DNA of 64,000 nucleotides from Rhytidiadelphus loreus (Eukaryota > Streptophyta > Bryopsida > Hypnales > Hylocomiaceae), in assembly GCA_947034895.1 (NCBI GenBank), contig OX344763.1, positions 63,817,093 to 63,881,092 on the forward strand, read 5' to 3'. Within the stretch, counting starts at the first letter, position 1. Each line of letters begins with the position of its first letter. This document shows positions 1 through 12,500 of the stretch, piece by piece. The notes beneath the pieces are model-generated. The model did not search any database. It saw only the letters and a list, made by a program, of their open reading frames with translations, and was not told where the DNA came from. The position numbers and the translations under genes are program-made.

Positions 1-89
1 ACTAATGAATTCCAATTACTAAGATAGATACTATAAAGTACAACTATCAAATCTTAAAACGAACAAAAAAATTCGAAATTGGTAATTTT

Positions 90-1215
90 GGTTTTAGCCC
101 ATGGCTTTAGGGCTTCTAAACTACAACGCATGGCTCATTAAAATAAAAGTTGCTTTGCGTACAAAAATGCATAAAAGTACTGTGAATTCTGTTTTCTCAT
201 GATTGAATTTTGAATGTTCATCTAATTTTGAACTTGTACATATTTTGAGATTCTATTTCTGGAATTTATCCTATACCTTTTGGGCTTTAGTATTTGTTAA
301 CTACAGCACATGGCCCATTTAAAGAAAAGTTCATTTGCTTACGGAAATGCATAAAAGTACCATATATTTATTATTTTTATGAATTCTAAATATTGAACTA
401 ATTTTAAACTTGTACATATTTTTTCGATTCCATTTTTGGAATTTATCCCATGACTTTTGGGCTCTAGTGTTTATTAACCACAACACATGGTCCATTTAAA
501 AAAATAATAATTTGCATATGAAAATGCATAATAGTACCATAAATTTATTATTTTCTTGAATTCAAAATGTTGAACTAATTTTGAACTTCTACATATTTTG
601 AGATTCTATTTTTAGAATATATCCCATGACTTTTGGTCTTTAGTATTTCTTAACTACAATACATGGCTCATGAAAAGAAAAGTTCTTTTGTGTACCAAAA
701 TGCATAAAAGTACGTATTTTTTTTTCCATGAATTCTAAATGTTGAACTAATTTTGAACTTGAACATATTTTTTTGTTTCCATTTTTGAAATTTATCCCAT
801 GACTTTTGGGCTTTAGTGTTTATAAACTACAGCACATGGCTCATTTAAAAAGAAGTTGATTTGCTTACCAAAATGCATAAAAGTACCATATATTTATTAT
901 TTTCATGAATTCTAAATGTTGAACTAATTTTGAACTTGAACATATTTTTTTGTTTCCATTTTTGAAATTTATCCCATGACTTTTGGGCTTTAGTGTTTAT
1001 TAACTACAACATATGGCCCATTTAAAAAAAAGTTGATTTACGTACAAAAATGCATAAAAGTACTATAAATTTATTATTTTCATGAATTCTAAATGTTGAA
1101 CTAATTTTGAACTTGTACATACTTTTTGGATTCCATTTTCCAAAATTTATTCCATGGCTTTTGGGCTTCAATATTTATTAACTACAACACATGGCTCATT
1201 AAAAAAAAGTTGCTT
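90..1215. repeat. Satellite A, ~177-bp tandem array
   Basis: About 6.4 direct copies of an AT-rich unit. The landmark TGCATAAAAGTAC (or a one-base variant) starts at 168, 348, 525, 701, 874 and 1051, giving periods of 180, 177, 176, 173 and 177. Each unit also carries TTTATCCCATGACTTTTGGG-like and ACTACAACACATGGC-like blocks. The last copy breaks off near 1215. The left part may begin before the window. No coding potential. The unit length is typical of plant centromeric or pericentromeric satellites, but location cannot be judged from one window. Confidence 0.92.
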
Positions 1216-1577
1216 CAGTTGGCATACATGAACCCCTAGAAGTAGTATGAATTTTTTTTTCAAAATAATTCTATATGTACATATAATTCCCCAAACTATT
1301 AAAACTCATTTATTTTAAGGTTTAAAATTGTAAATCTTGAAGTTGTAAATTCATTTAGAAAAGAATCATGAATAGTTACATTCAATTCAACTGAAGCTAC
1401 TTAGTTATTTTTATACATTATATACTCCAAATTCTATACACTCTATAAATTGTATTGTAAATGCTTGAAATGTCAAATGTCATGAAGAAAGATTAAAAGA
1501 ACGTCGAAATTTAAAAAAATATTAAAGTTTTGAAAACTTGGAGGTAGCTTTGAAAGAAATGAGTACAACACTCTCAA

Positions 1578-1625
1578 GTATGCCAATCATAAGTCACAAA
1601 TCATTGTACCGCATGATTGGCATAC
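1578..1625. repeat. 13-bp inverted repeat (hairpin) between the satellites
   Basis: GTATGCCAATCAT at 1578-1590 is the exact reverse complement of ATGATTGGCATAC at 1613-1625, with a 22-base loop. It lies in the otherwise featureless, AT-rich 1216-1696 spacer between satellites A and B, where I see no gene. A related GGCATAC motif occurs at the end of satellite A near 1220. Role unknown. Confidence 0.6.
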
Positions 1626-1696
1626 TTTCAATGCCTACAAGTACAATCATGAATGACAATTATGAGAGTGAATGACTATTTAAGGTGACTAATTAT

Positions 1697-2835
1697 TTTG
1701 AAAGAGTGGAGCATTTCCATTGCCTATTTTTTTGAGTTTATGAATAATTACAACTTACACAACTTACATGTTTTCAAATTTTTTTTACGTGAATTTCATG
1801 AGATTACATTTTTTTGGAAATTAAAGTACAAGACAAGGTTTTTACCCCCATTTTTTTCATTTCACGTACAAGGTCGTTCAATGTGACCTCCAATTGCATA
1901 TTTTTTTGACTTCTTCAGTTCATGAATAATTGCAACTTACAAAACAAATTCACCATGGTATCATTACGTGAATTTCATGATTTTATATTTTTTTGGACAT
2001 TAAAGTACAAGGCATGGTCCTTGCCTGAATATTTGATTTCACATACAAGGTCATTCAAAGTGACCACCAATAGCATATTTTTTGGAATTTGTGAGTTTAA
2101 GAAGAATTGCAACTTGCACCACGTGTTTCCCCATTTTTTTTTACGTGAACTTCATGACTGTATTTTTTTTGGACATTAAGGTATTGGGCACGGTCCTTGT
2201 CCAAATATTTGATTTCACGTACAAGGTCATTCAAAGTGACCAACAATAGCATATTTTTTGGGATTTGTGAGTTTAGGAAGAATTGCAACTTGCACCACTT
2301 GTTTCCCCATTTTTTTATGTGAATTTCATGACTTTTTATTTTTTTGGACATTAAAGTACAGGGCACGGTCTTTGCCCGAATATTTGATTTCACATACAAG
2401 GTCATTCAAAGTGACCACCAATAGCATATTTTTTGGGATTCATGAGTTTAGGAAGAATTGCAGCTTGCACTACGTATTTTCCCATTTTTTTGACATGAAT
2501 TTCATGACTTTATATTTTTTTGAACATTAAAGTACAAGGCAAGGTTGTTGCCCTCATTTCTTTAATTCCACGTAGAAGGTCATTCAATGTGACCACCGAT
2601 TGTACGTTCTTTTGAGTTTGTGAATAATTGCAACTTGCACAATAAGTTTCCCATTTTTTTTTACGTGAATTTTATGAGATTAGATTTTTTGAACATTAAA
2701 GTACAGGATAAGGTTTGTGCTTCTGTTTTTAATTTCACGGAACTATAAGGTCATTTAAAGTGACCTCCCATTGCATTTTTAAGAAATTCTTTAGTTTAAT
2801 ATGAATAATTGCAACTTGTACTACATGTTTTCCAT
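1697..2835. repeat. Satellite B, ~177-bp tandem array
   Basis: About 6.4 direct copies of a second unit. The landmark ATTGCAACTTGCAC (with variants) starts near 1747, 1929, 2106, 2282, 2457, 2627 and 2808, giving periods of 182, 177, 176, 175, 170 and 181. The sequence is not obviously the same as satellite A, although the period is equal. Because 177 is divisible by 3 and the unit lacks stops in some frames, the array reads as repetitive 60-100 residue ORFs. Those are repeat artefacts, not genes. Confidence 0.92.
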
Positions 2836-3062
2836 TATTATAATTCCATTGGGTTGTTTTACGTAAAAGAAACGCTCACGAATGAGAAATTTGTGTTTGT
2901 CTGTTAGTTTGCTCCTCGATATTTTTATTGTAAACGAGGGTGGTAATAGGCTTTTCTATGTCAACATCCGGATTTGATATAAGTTATAAGTGTAGAAATG
3001 GATACCAACTCAATATCGGGCGAGGGTTGTTCCGGTCCAGGTATTGGAAAGGGTTTTTTCTC

Positions 3063-3150
3063 GGCTTAGCCCTGAAGTGTTGAGACGTCTATATTCTAGA
3101 CGATGAACAAAGGGATTGCGGCCTTTTTCATCCAACTACATTCTCATTCA
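3063..3150 (+). repeat. ~90-bp dispersed repeat, copy 1
   Basis: The stretch around GACGTCTATATTCTAGACGA and the following TTCATCCAAC...TTCTCATTC is a diverged direct copy (roughly 80% by eye) of 21971-22060. The two copies bracket the whole 3-22 kb block that holds two CACTA transposase copies. This could be a subterminal piece of a large element or simply an old dispersed repeat. Confidence 0.6.
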
Positions 3151-3237
3151 CACTAGTAGAAGTGCCTGTTTTTTTGGACGTTAGAGGTACAACAAGGCAG
3201 TTTATTTGAACAGCAAGCCACAGTTGTGTTCCCGGCC

Positions 3238-3560
3238 ATGGGAGTCAAAATTCAGAGTTATGTTGTACAGAATGATTGTATGTCAGAAGAAGAACGAGGA
3301 AACGTTAAACAAAACGCAGATGTTGCCGCAGACACCATAGAAAATACAGGTTAGCTCTCTTGGACGTCGAGGAGAATATGACAGTACCTCATTTGCTTCT
3401 TACTTCTGTTGACTGCAGGTAAGTTGAAGTAAAAAAGTTTGAACACAGGTAAAAGTCTGCCCGCCTATTATTTACGCAGAGGAGGTTCCATTTCCAGACT
3501 GGCTAGTAAAAAACGTCATATGGATGGATGGAATAGTAGCATATTTGCCCATTTTTGTGT
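3238..3560 (+). CDS. Small two-exon coding-like fragment, unrecognised
   Basis: An ATG at 3238 opens 37 codons plus one base, ending at an ACAG|GTTAGC donor (3349). An acceptor CGCAG|AGG restarts the frame at 3480 with matching phase, reading through a segment containing VPFPDWLVKNVIWMDG and stopping at a TAA near 3600. The peptide is charged and then tryptophan-rich, which is protein-like in this AT-rich setting. I recognise no family. It may be a fragment of a larger decayed gene whose other exons I cannot place. Only the splice-phase agreement and composition support it. Confidence 0.3.
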
Positions 3561-3599
3561 TGAAATTCTTATCTTCAACAACTAGCGTGTACAATTGTT

Positions 3600-4575
3600 G
3601 AATAATATTTGGAACCCTTTTCATCATATTGTATTTTTATAAATTTAATTTTTGTTTGTCCCTAATATTGTACGTGGGGTTGACATTCAAGAGCCCTCGT
3701 AGAAAATGCTTGATATTAGTGGAAAATACCCTTCTATGAATGTACTGTTCCATTCTTTTTAGAGAGAAGGGACTCATGCCTTGAGAAGTTATTCATGGTT
3801 ATAATATGGAAATTGTAAGGAAATGGATAGTTTAATAGTGCAACATTATTATTTGAGGGTTCTATGGAAGCAAAGGTGAAATGTACAAGCATATGAAGCT
3901 TCTTGAAATCAAAGTTTTTTGCATGTGTGAGCATCATAATTTTTGAATACATATAATATAAATGATAATCATTGAAATCCAAATTTATAAAGAAAATAAG
4001 AGTGTTCATTCTGTCATTGAAACAAAAATGACTATCTTCTGTCACAATTGTCACCAATACATTTTTGCGTGCTTTGTACATGAATTCAAGGTTTTATTGG
4101 GTTATTTAAGTTGTCAATAAACATGGGCAATGCTTGCTAGGAGAGAGGAACAAGTTAAGTGAGCTTATTTCTTTCCTTTTTGGTTTACATTTTTGAAGGT
4201 ATCACTTGTGCTAGTGTTTCATTTGATATATAAAAAATGGAATTCTGTAGGGGGTTGTGCCTTAAAAAAAAAAAACTCTGTAGTATGCTACGTTTTGATT
4301 TAACACAAATGAAAGACATGACATGCGGAAGTAGAGTTATGGAAATTTTTAAAACAAAGTAAAAGTAATGTACGGAATTGTACTATTATGTGGTACAATA
4401 TGTGAATTGGTCATTTCATGCTGCTAAACATGTTGAAGATATAAGATTTGTTACATTGCTTTGTAGATTTAGAAGTTATGATTGACAAAAATGTAAATAG
4501 AGAAATGGTGAAAGCTTCTTCCTTCATTGGCAATGTGTAATGTTCATAAAATGAAGGCTTCCGCCATTGGACATT
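3600..4575. other. Gene-free AT-rich stretch
   Basis: No ORF with protein-like composition on either strand. A minus-strand ORF of 115 codons at 3734-4081 is low in complexity, resembles nothing I know and is probably fortuitous. Confidence 0.5.
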
Positions 4576-4792
4576 CATTATAAGAAAGTTTTGTTGTACG
4601 TTATGTTTTTAAATTTTTTAGAACGGACTATAGGTGACCTCAATGGCAAGAAACCCATGTTTTTATGTCAACATTCATGTTATGTTGGACATAGTATGAA
4701 TATAAAAACATAGGTTTGTTACAATAGACATCACCTACAATCAGTTTCAAAAAATTAAAAAACATAACTGGAAACAAAACTTTCTTATAGTG
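4576..4792. mobile_element. Fold-back CACTA MITE, CACTATAAGAAA family, copy 1
   Basis: A 217-bp element whose left end CATTATAAGAAAGTTTTGTT (first C-to-T change in CACTA) mirrors the right end AACAAAACTTTCTTATAGTG. It is flanked by a 3-bp duplication ATT on both sides. Complementarity continues inward for about 100 bp per arm, so nearly the whole element can fold into a hairpin. It shares the internal TAGGTGAC block and the TIR family with the copy at 5142. No coding capacity; mobilised in trans if at all. Confidence 0.88.
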
Positions 4793-5141
4793 ATTGGAAA
4801 AGGAGGATATGATTCGAAGGGAATAACATTCAAAAATGGTTAAAATAAGTGTTCCACAAAGGTCAATTGTACCCCTTTTTTTGTGTGTGCAATTCTTTTG
4901 TCGTTAGAAGAATACGTTTTATATTAAGAATTCCAAAGCATGTGAGCATGATTATAGAAAAGAGCATTCATTTCACGTAGCGTTTTGGAACACCGTCATT
5001 TGTTGCCTTCCCAAGCATTTGTAGCTGAGGCAAGCACTCATTCAACACTTTGAATATAATGTTCACTATATCACTAAAACAGAGGATGCACAGGTACTAC
5101 GACAAGATTGAGGGTGCCGTTTAGGCCACAAGCGTGCCAAT

Positions 5142-5378
5142 CACTATAAGAAACCCGTGTTTTAGGTGACGTTCTGTAATTTTTTGAGACGGTTTGTAGG
5201 TGACGTCAGAAGAAACAACTTGTGTTTTTTTTGTCAATAATCATGTCCAATATAACGTCTGCATGTTAGATTGGACATCATTATTGCCAAAAAAACACAA
5301 GTTGTTTCTTTTGATGTCACCTACAAACTGTCTCAAAAAATTACAAAACGTCACCTAAAACATGGGTTTCTTATAGTG
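5142..5378. mobile_element. Fold-back CACTA MITE, CACTATAAGAAA family, copy 2
   Basis: A 237-bp near-perfect palindrome running from CACTATAAGAAACCCGTGTT to the mirrored AACCCATG-type right end that finishes CTTATAGTG. The arms contain TTGTAGGTGACGTCAGAAGA and its complement around a short central loop. I do not find an exact 3-bp target duplication (AAT on the left, CAA on the right), so the boundaries may be off by a base or the site has mutated. Same family as 4576-4792. Confidence 0.85.
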
Positions 5379-5486
5379 CAATGAAAGTTGAAGACACAGA
5401 CCTTCTGAACTACGTGAATGCATTCTCAACCATGCTGATAGTAGCACCCATACATGCGATCTGACATGCCCATCATAGAATCAGTT

Positions 5487-5695
5487 CACTAGAAGAAAAC
5501 TATGTTATAATCCCTTAAAATACATCACTTTGTTTTTGCTAAGATCCCGGTTCAAAACGTAGTCAAAACGCAGTCAAAACGTAGAAAAACGAAGAAAAAG
5601 CGTTTTTTGTGTGTTTTGACTGCGTTTTGAACCGGAAACTCAACGAAAACAAAGTGACGTATTTTAAGGGATTCTAACACAGTTTTCTTCTAGTG
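5487..5695. mobile_element. Fold-back CACTA MITE, CACTAGAAGAAAAC family, copy 1
   Basis: 209 bp with perfect terminal inverted repeats CACTAGAAGAAAACT / AGTTTTCTTCTAGTG and a GTT target-site duplication on each side. The arms stay complementary for about 85 bp (CCCTTAAAATAC, CACTTTGTTTTC and GGTTCAAAACG are mirrored). The terminal sequence is the same as in the 309-bp elements at 41275 and 60366, but the interior is different, so it is a separate subfamily with a shared end. Confidence 0.92.
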
Positions 5696-5840
5696 GTTGC
5701 ATAGGTATGTTTATAGGAATGCTATCGTGTTACATATTGGTGAACTTTACAATGTGTTATGCATCATATGCAAATGAACATTATTGTCTGTCATATGTTC
5801 AACAGAATAAGAATGTGAACGTACGTAGGGTTCATCTTTC

Positions 5841-7432
5841 CTAGTCATCTATTGGTATGCCTTCTTCGATAGTAGTACCTTCTACAACTGTAATGTATTG
5901 CCCGCCCACTGTTGCCGCTTGCCTCGGTGGCTCAACATCCAGCATTTGTGATTGCAGTCCCACAAAGTTGTCATCAATGCCGACATGGATGACGTTTGGG
6001 ATACTCTCTGCACATTGCAGTTTGCCACGTCTACCTCTGACATCGGTCCTACATATTATTTTCCAACCATGTCTATGTGGATCGTTTGAAAAGAACACTT
6101 GTTGGCAATGTAGGGGGAACGCAAAAGAGTCAGCATGCACGTTGCCATCCATGTGGTTGAAATTAGCCAATCTGAAGCCATAACAATCTCGTTGAATAGT
6201 TGGATATCGAATGTCATAACTTGGCTTCACCCAATTGCAGAGAAGGACTGTGGTGCAATGATTTCGGTAATCCAACTCCAGAATTTCCTCTATGTACCCA
6301 ACGTAGTCATCAGTACACTCAGTCGGCATTCCATTCACAAGACTCCAACGTAGTTGGCGTGTGAATGTTGCGACGACACAAGAGTCTCTTGTGACAAGGG
6401 CATCTTTGGAACTCCGTACTGGTAAATGCATTCCAAATGCATGCATGTGTCTATGCAACACGGCATACCTCTCTGGTGGTTGTGCATACTGTGCTATATC
6501 AACATGCACGTGCTGACCTACACACAAGGCGTTTCTAATGAACAAACGCAACCAATCTGCAAAGCATGGTAAGTCTCTCAATTTGAACGGATAACTCATA
6601 GCATGCCTACCACGGCTTCTACGTGATTGTTGACGAAATGCTTCCCGTTCAGCCCATCTACATCCCTTTTCAATTATATATTGCCTACAATTTCATGAAA
6701 TACCAAGAAATCAGTACAGTAAACACGGCATGGTCGTCCAGCAATGTGTAATTGGCAGTCCTAATGAATGTCTGATACAGCGAATCATTACACAACACAC
6801 AGTCCACATTTACAGAGATCTTGTGCTACCCATTCTACAAAGTTTTACAAGCGTGTTGTACAATTTAGTAGATTGTTGTTTCTAACAAAGTACACATGCA
6901 ACTACTGTTTTGAAATGGACATTTCAAAATGAGAATAGAATTGCCTCCTATTCACATATGGTTATGGTGGACAAGACAACATAGATTTGTAGTACATGGA
7001 ACTCACTGTCGCAAAGGTTCCAATGTTGTTGCATTGTCAAGAACAAATGCATGTGCGTATTGACACACGTCCTCGGTCAGTTTGCGCTTCTTTGTTTCAT
7101 TTGCACGCAGTACCTCATCATTCATGGTTGCATCTTCTATGGGGTCCAGCACACGGTAAGTTGTTCCCTTGTACTACTTCAAATACTCCGTACAAAATCC
7201 TAGTGCATCCTCCATTCGATAACCTTCCGCAATGCTTCCCTCTGGATATGCTAACGTACGAACGTGGTCCTTTAGTGTCTTCATGTACCTCTCAATGGGA
7301 TACATCCAACGACAATGAATAGGACCGCATATAAATAATTGTTGAACGAGATGTACAGAAAGATGTGACAAAATGTTCAGAAACGTCAGTGGAAATTCCT
7401 TCTCCAGCATGCACGTTGCGAGAACAACACTA
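5841..7432 (-). pseudogene. CACTA (En/Spm) transposase copy #3, 3' part only (DUF4218 tail and DUF4216)
   Basis: Two minus-strand exons. The first (7432-7007) encodes the DUF4218-like end of a Tnp2 transposase, with CGPIHCRWMYPIERYMK and an EGSIAEGY block, then a TAG after FCTEYLK, and finishes at a GACA|GTGAGT donor. The second begins at a GTAG|GC acceptor (exon base 6684) in matching phase and encodes a DUF4216 protein: LELDYRN, CNWVKPSY, a YGFRLANFN block, HCQQVFFSND, then an acidic/Pro tail ending TAG at 5841. Exons for the Tnp2 catalytic part are absent, so this is a 5'-truncated copy lying tail-first behind copy #1 on the same strand. Apart from the TAG the frame is clean, making it less decayed than #1. 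Tnp2 is the DDE-type enzyme that cuts CACTA ends; the roles of DUF4218 and DUF4216 are not established. Confidence 0.85.
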
Positions 7433-7439
7433 TACTAGA

Positions 7440-9584
7440 ACATGGTAAAAAAAAACCGCAATTAAAATTTACTACGATTTCTTTTGCCATAGTATTGCGC
7501 ACATTTTTTCCACTACGAAGAACACAAGATTTGGAATGACTTGAGCGACTGACAACTGTTTTACGTAGACGTTTGCAATTTCTTTGTCTATAGCTGCATT
7601 AGTATTTTAAGTATCATTTCGGCATTTCAATGACAATATTGATCAATCGATTGTATACGGAGAACATGTCGCATTGCGCCCACTGAAGTCAATAGTTGTA
7701 TGCATACGTATGTAACAATGCATTACAACATGTGTTGACCGTTAGCTTCTAATTAATTAATTAGTACCAAAGTATGTACTTCAATATTACTAATGCTGAA
7801 ATGCACACGCGCATACACATGTACACCATTGCTTACTGTCAATGCAAGCATTACGTAAAATCATCATCTGCTAATTAAATAACTGATGTACAATATGATG
7901 TATTACTCACGCACAGTCGCTCTGAATTAATGACTGACAATGTAGTCGTATTCCATTACTTCCGTAATGAACTTCAATGTCATCAGTGGTTGTACAAAAA
8001 ATCATGACGTATATATTATACGACAGCCGTACAAGTCAGTATGCCTCAAATACACTACATGAAAGTCCACTGCCTGTAAACGGAAATTTCTTTACAAGCA
8101 CATACAGATCGACAACAATGCCGCTAAGGATTTCCCGCGGCGCCTGCTCTTCATCTGTCGCTGGTTATTTTCCATACCTTCTTCCATTCACTGTCAGATA
8201 GTTGCGCGAAGATACTACTCTCATTCTGTAGTGCAGTCACCGCATGTTACATTCGAAGAGGAAATTCAAATGAAACACTCATGTGCACAAACGTATAAAA
8301 CCTCTTTTGTTCAGATTTTTCGGCACAATCTGTGCACTTACCATCAAAAACACAAAAGACATTCCATCATTTCCAGAATATGGTCTACAATGAAATCATT
8401 TTTTATTTTCCGTAGTTCAATTTACAAACAATTTGTATTTATAGTAAAAGTACAAGAAAGTGACTTCATGCAAATTATTGCCTATCCTACTGTGCCCCTT
8501 CGGTAATGACTTCTTCATGTTACCATTTGTTGACATGGGTCCATTCCATGAAACAAACATAAACCAAACCGATGTGACGATGTCATCGGTTTCACTGCAA
8601 CGCTTCTGTTTGTGCAATGTACAAATACTTGATCTTGCATTCCTTCACCGTTTATCACTGACCAACTAAGCTGTACTTAACAACACTCACAATGCTGCGC
8701 TTCCATACAACCACATTTACGGACACCTAATAACTTCTGAAATCCTACCTACAAACCGCACGATGAAAGCTTCGAAAAATGCAACTGTGTCATAGAATAT
8801 TATCGACTACATACTGTGCTCCTCTGAAACGCAGATACATATTTGATCGAACAGCATGCGTCCAAAACTGCATACGGCCATCAACGTCCTCCACATTGGC
8901 GAAGCAACACACATATAAAACATACAATTCATCTTCGACAGCGTCATCCATGACGTTGGAAAAACATATCCGTCCACTACAACTGCAAGAAAAAACAACT
9001 GCACCGAACACACTTCTTGTCAGCGACTGCTTTGTCTTCACTATCAATATAGATCTTCATATGTTTTGTTCTCTGAAAACTGTACTCTTACTACGTGACA
9101 AAAAACGATATAGAGTTCGGAAACATTAGCAAAACTTCTTCACTTCCAAAGTACACAATACAGTTCTAAGGACAGTTGCGACCGTGCTAGCACTATCGGA
9201 AAAACCTGTGACATGGGTTGACGTTTTGGAATGAATTCATTCTTCATACAAAAACGAATAAAGAAAGTTGTTTGTCATTCTTGTATTAATTACAATCAAC
9301 TAATGCGCAGCAAATTATAGACCACAGAACAGAAAGTCATAATGGTCCTGCATCGCCAACGACATGTACCGCATTCCACGGATCTTCAATTAATTTCCTC
9401 CGTCACTGCAGTCATTCTCACTGACATACAACGGTAAGTGCTAAGTATCACATTGGCGGTTCATGCTATAAATTTTTTCAACAAACTCTTCTTTTTTACT
9501 ACGACACAGACCATTGCACTTCCTTATTGACAAGGACATAAAAGAAATGATAAAATCGACTCACACACATGTACGTCTCACTCA
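7440..9584. other. No recognisable gene between CACTA copies #3 and #1
   Basis: AT-rich sequence with short ORFs on both strands. A minus-strand reading at 9047-8790 (containing MDDAVEDELYVLYV) is mildly protein-like but matches nothing I know. Missing 5' exons of copy #3 would be expected here on the minus strand, but I could not find Tnp2 motifs. Confidence 0.5.
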
Positions 9585-12500
9585 TCAACGTCCTCGAAGT
9601 CTTCCACGACATCCCTGTCGTGCGCCAACATCGACCTGCACTGCTCTTTCTCCGTTCACCAATGCGTTCAAACGAGCAACCTCGGCTTCAGAGATAGCCT
9701 CGCCTTCTAATCTAATTCCAGGTCTGAAATGCAGAGCATTCAAGTCGACAGGCATATTGAGCCCTTCGTAGTCGTTGCTAATTCTGAGAATTTGCACGTC
9801 TTTGTCATCCACAACCCGTCTTGACCGAGGTTCCTTCTGCAATACTATTTTCCACGTCGGTTGCCTCCAATCGTCAATGAAAAAAACCTGCGCTCAAAAT
9901 GTAGAACTCATGAATAGAAAAACCAAGAAATCAGTAATTGCAAATCACCAAAGCGAATGCTACCTCATATGAGAATGTCATCTGAAATTTGACTGCTATT
10001 CTTCACGAACTCTAATGTACAAAACTCCGCTATTCAGAACATCATTCATGCATTCATCTTATAACATGGACGAATCAGATGACTTTCTGTATTCCACGAA
10101 TTCCATAACGTAATTTATTCATATCCTTCTCCGATATATCATTCTTTCCGCATCCAACTTTTCTTATACGGTGAGTGACATGTTTGGCTCCTAGATGTCA
10201 TACACATCTGATATTTTTGACTGCTCCTCCAATGATCGAAATCATAATGCAAAATAACATTGTGCTATATACTAATTCATGTAGCAATGCACTTTGCAAA
10301 ACGCACAAGAAACGACAAGTACGTCTACGCCTTTTCATTCAAAAATGAGAATTCAATTCTCAACTATCATTTCGTGAAGACAAAAGTGTGCGCGCACACT
10401 TGGATAGCAAGTTCACTTTTGATTCGTACGTGGACTCAAGACTTCTGCACTTCTTGAATCACCTTGAAATAGCAAAACAAAAATTCTAGAATAATTCGTA
10501 CCTGTCGTATCGTTGTAGGCAGAACGTAAGGTTCCCGAGCAGCGGCTACTCTGTCATTGAATTGAACCACTGTGAATCCGTAGTCGTCTACCATTGTTGA
10601 TGGACGCCTTCCCTCGCTGTTTCGAATCCATGAACCTTTCATGACCACCCTTCTTCTTGCTGAGTAACGGACTACTAGGATATCCTTCAGAACTCCGACC
10701 ATACTGACACCAACGATGCGTCCATCTTCTGCTCCAAAAACACATGCAATTCCGTAATCTTGTGTTATATAACCATTTTCCATGCCTTCTTCATGGACTT
10801 GGTAGTGATTTCCATAGGTCCACATTTGCTTGTACGACTCCAACTGTGCACTAGGAAGTTCAGATAGTCTACGCAACTCGACATCTACATTGCGGACGCC
10901 GTGTAATCGAATGAGAGTTGCAGTGTATTCATGCAGCCATTTTACAAAGTTCGGAAGATGATTCAACATTTCCGCTGCATACTGAATTTGCTGCCTTCTT
11001 CCGAATTCCATCGTTGTAGCTTCCCTCTCGTACAGCTGTCTATCCGCCTCCTGTTGTTGCACAAAAGTTACAATGAATCAAAATACTTCCTATATTAATG
11101 AGTATTCCCACTACGCTCTGCTTCTAAATCTTCTGTATAGATTCTTATATTGCGACAATTCAAACCCGCAATACTTATACGCTGATCAAGCAGTATTGGG
11201 GTAATTTCAAAACTGCAACCATCTTCATAGACTTCGAAATTTGATGTGTCAGTCTTCATTGCAATGTTGAAGACAATACAGAACTTACAGTATACTTAAA
11301 AGGCAGCACCATTAAATTACCCACTTTGACAAAATCAATGGATATTGCATTCACATTTCTTAAATGTCATGGACACTTTACGATTCTCATATTCATCAGA
11401 CTTTGCTTTATTGAGCTGTACATGCAACTACAACTATTATACTTTTCTATAACCGCAATAACTACGGGGAGCAACTCCACTTCCTACAACTCATTTCGTT
11501 TTCAATTTGTTAGTTATGAATTAAATCCTAATCAGCTACAACTGACGTACTTAGTTGTAGTTTTGCGTGGTCTAGTTCTTAGGCGACATACATTCATTGA
11601 ACTTATTCTCGAAATAGAACTTCCTGTGTAACAGAATTACCTCCACGCTTCCGTCATCGCCGACGAATTCCTAATGATCCAAGAGTGAATTGCACGGCGT
11701 TCTTTGGGTGAAAGTAATTTGTCCTCTGCTGTCCCCAACAACAATTCCCCGCAATCTCCCGGTTCTTCGTCATCATCCCATACTCTTCTCTTCATATGTG
11801 TATATAGCTTGAAGTACTCGGTGCAGAACCCCAAAGCTTCCTCGTACATGTAACCATTAGCAATATATGCTTCCAGACGATAGCGCTTCCTTATGTATCT
11901 TTTAAAAAAGCACATGTGTCTTTCTATTGGGTAACACTATGTATTTGAAATTGGACTGCATTGCTATACTTGTTTCGCTAAGTGGATTGGCAAATGCCAC
12001 ATTACGTCGAAAGCAGACGGAGGAAACCACACTTCCATAAGGCATAGCGTTTCTACTGCATACACATGCAAAGACTCCAACTCCTGCGGGCAGAGCACTT
12101 TCTTGCACAACATTGTAAACAAACGCCCCAGTCTGATGATAGCAGTCTGAGGTCCAGGATGCATTAAATGTCTCAAACAAACAAGCATAATGAACTACAA
12201 CAAAATATGAAAATCGTGGGACTTTATATTGCCGAGCTTCTTCTTCAATATATGTTTCTTCAAATCACTGGAGTAACCAGTAGGAACTGATATTCCTTCT
12301 AATTCCCGTATGAATATATTTTGTTCATCCTTAGTCAAAACATACGGCACTGGTGGTTTCACAAAGTTACCTTCCTCATCCATATTCCTCCTAACCCATA
12401 GATGGGGCTTCAAATGCTCCTCCTCCATGTTTCTTTGAGAGGCAGCCGTATCCGTGTACCCAAACAATAACTTCAGCATACTTTCACATATGTTCTTCTC

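Noticed and set aside
1698..2530. Repetitive 60-100 residue ORFs (FHDFIFFW..., SHTRSFKVTTNSIFFG)
   Set aside because: They are the translated 177-bp satellite B unit, whose length is a multiple of 3; several are open on both strands. No gene evidence.
3150..3165. CACTAGTAGAAG as a further CACTA element end
   Set aside because: No matching inverted end or target duplication found nearby.
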